DNA from: CAZYWA01 sp964650975 [NCBI: uncultured bacterium]
GTDB lineage: Bacteria; JADJOY01
Length of the DNA: 6,640 nt
Direction: 5' to 3'
Assembly: GCA_964650975.1 (NCBI GenBank)
Contig: CAZYWA010000453.1
Location: 1 to 6,640 of the forward strand
Positions 5,876 to 6,640 of the stretch are shown piece after piece. The notes under the pieces are model-generated. The model had not been told where the DNA came from and did not search any database. It saw only the letters and a program-made list of their open reading frames with translations. Each line of letters starts with the position of its first letter. Positions within the stretch are counted from its first letter, which is position 1. The translations under genes and the position numbers were made by a program.

Positions 5876-6358
5876 ATGGAATCGAGGCACAACCTGCACA
5901 TCGGTAAAGAGCGGATCCTCATCCGGCTCTACCTTCACGGCGGGACGGTGCTCGACGGCAGCGTGTTCCTGTTTCCGGAGGACGGGCCAGGCGTGTGGGT
6001 GTGGACCCGGGTACTCCACTACTTCAACGAGCCGCTGCCTTATTTCCCGTTCGACGCCAAGGGCAGCGGCGGTATCGTGCTGGTGACCCGTACCTCGGTG
6101 ATGCGGGCGACGGTGCTCAACGACGAGACCAACGACGAGGATCCGGCGCTCTACTACGTCGGCCAGACGCGGGCGCGCTTCCTGCTCACCGACGGCACCG
6201 CGATCGAAGGCCGCGTGTTCATCGACTCGTCGCCACCCAACATCCGGATCAGCGACTTCCTGTGCAAGCCGGAGCGGTTCTTCCACGTCAACGACGACGC
6301 CGGCCACGAGATCCTCAACAAGTCCGAAGTGCCGCTGGTCTATCCGCTGCCCGACTGA
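5876..6358 (+). CDS. Hypothetical protein of two similar halves
   Basis: I do not recognise a named family for this 160-residue protein, but it carries an internal duplication. Residues 16-32 (IRLYLHGGTVLDGSVFL) align with 100-116 (ARFLLTDGTAIEGRVFI), sharing R, L, G, T, G, V and F in register. Each half then has a stretch with Pro and aromatic residues (47-60, and 127-140 containing KPERFFHVND) and a closing strand (VLVTRTSVMRATV; ILNKSEVPLVYPL). The pattern of short strands around a conserved [HD]GT...G turn suggests two small beta-barrel units, perhaps Sm-like in outline; that is a guess. There is no signal peptide or membrane segment, so it is probably cytoplasmic. The ATG at 5876 is preferred because GGAGG (5867-5871) lies four bases upstream and the preceding in-frame sequence looks noncoding; an ATG at 5717 would overlap the ATPase. 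It lies 106 bases after the ATPase gene, so it may share the transcript or have its own promoter. Confidence 0.82.
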   Translation: MESRHNLHIGKERILIRLYLHGGTVLDGSVFLFPEDGPGVWVWTRVLHYFNEPLPYFPFDAKGSGGIVLVTRTSVMRATVLNDETNDEDPALYYVGQTRARFLLTDGTAIEGRVFIDSSPPNIRISDFLCKPERFFHVNDDAGHEILNKSEVPLVYPLPD

Positions 6359-6397
6359 CGGTTCCCGGGCGCGCCTCCGGCGTCGCTGGCGTGGTTC

Positions 6398-6417
6398 CTG
6401 CACAGTGGCTCGTGCAG
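6398..6417 (+). repeat. Small hairpin after the two-half protein gene
   Basis: CTGCAC (6398-6403) and GTGCAG (6412-6417) form a six-base-pair stem with an eight-base loop, 39 bases after the stop codon at 6358. It could help end transcription, but no T-tract follows, so it is recorded only as a hairpin. Confidence 0.35.
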
Positions 6418-6467
6418 CGGCAGGCTCCGCGCTCGAGCTTGCGGTTGCGTAACGAGAGATTCCGCCT

Positions 6468-6640
6468 GTGCAGAGCCATTTCACGAACCGGTCTGTTCCT
6501 CGGCGTCGCTCGCTGGTCGCCCTGGCGACGCTCGCGCTGGTCTTGATCGCGGCCCCGTGGGCCGCCGCGACGTCGGGAGCGGATCATTGCTGCTGCCCGA
6601 AATCACGAAACACACGATCATGAATTATTCGCTGCCCGAC
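6468..6640 (+). CDS. Partial secreted protein gene with apparent frameshift
   Basis: A GTG at 6468, eight bases after GAGAGA (6454-6459), opens a frame that begins like a classic signal peptide. It has a basic region PRRRS (11-15), a hydrophobic core LVALATLALVLIAAPWAAA (16-34) and a plausible cleavage site after AAA. This frame then becomes unprotein-like (three cysteines in a row) and stops at TGA 6621-6623, giving only 51 residues. From 6587 the frame two bases on reads LLLPEITKHTI and continues to the window end with good third-position G/C. A one-base deletion or a two-base insertion between about 6565 and 6590 would join the two into one exported protein. Alternatives are a real 51-residue peptide followed by a new gene at ATG 6620, which would overlap its stop as ATGA, or a mutated gene. 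The mature part is too short to assign a family. Confidence 0.42.

Noticed and set aside
4180-5922. Minus-strand open frame of 580 codons
   Set aside because: It is antisense to both PilT-like ATPases, whose Walker and His boxes are clear on the plus strand.
1-6640. CRISPR array, phage genes or toxin-antitoxin pair
   Set aside because: No regularly spaced repeats with unique spacers, no phage structural or integrase genes, and no small paired ORFs of that kind are visible on either strand.

Overview
The window is strongly GC-rich, and its real genes use mostly G or C at third codon positions. This suggests a high-GC Gram-negative-type bacterium: it has a probable lipoprotein and type IV pilus retraction-type ATPases. 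Genomes from the Myxococcota, Gemmatimonadota or Candidatus Eisenbacteria would fit. That placement is an impression from style and gene content; nothing in the window fixes the phylum.

Layout. Positions 1-361 hold no convincing gene. They begin with one copy of a GC-rich, hairpin-forming repeat that is cut by the window edge. Two minus-strand genes follow: an unrecognised four-helix membrane protein (362-1057) and a COG2509-type FAD-dependent oxidoreductase (1261-2868). The 203-base gap between them carries an inverted second copy of the repeat (1195-1244), a 12-bp stem hairpin (1130-1173) and a 12-bp palindrome (1114-1125).

A 100-base divergent intergenic region containing a perfect 12-bp palindrome (2928-2939) separates these from a tight plus-strand cluster. 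The cluster is a small LEA14-like (LEA type 2) probable lipoprotein (2969-3436), a PilT-like ATPase starting at TTG (3449-4513), and a second PilT-like ATPase (4510-5769) that overlaps the first by ATGA. After 106 bases comes a 160-residue protein built of two similar halves (5876-6358). A last open frame with a signal peptide (from 6468) runs towards the window end but appears frameshifted or mis-sequenced.

How the genes may work together. The two tandem PilT-like ATPases and the lipoprotein look like one operon, which suggests an envelope or pilus-related motor function. No pilin, pilus assembly ATPase or secretin is present here. The most notable feature is in the motors: the two histidines of the PilT His box are split between the paralogues. 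The first keeps the upstream histidine and has Met at the downstream one. The second has Ile at the upstream position and keeps the downstream one. This raises the possibility of a mixed or specialised hexamer. The oxidoreductase and the membrane protein have no visible functional link to the cluster.
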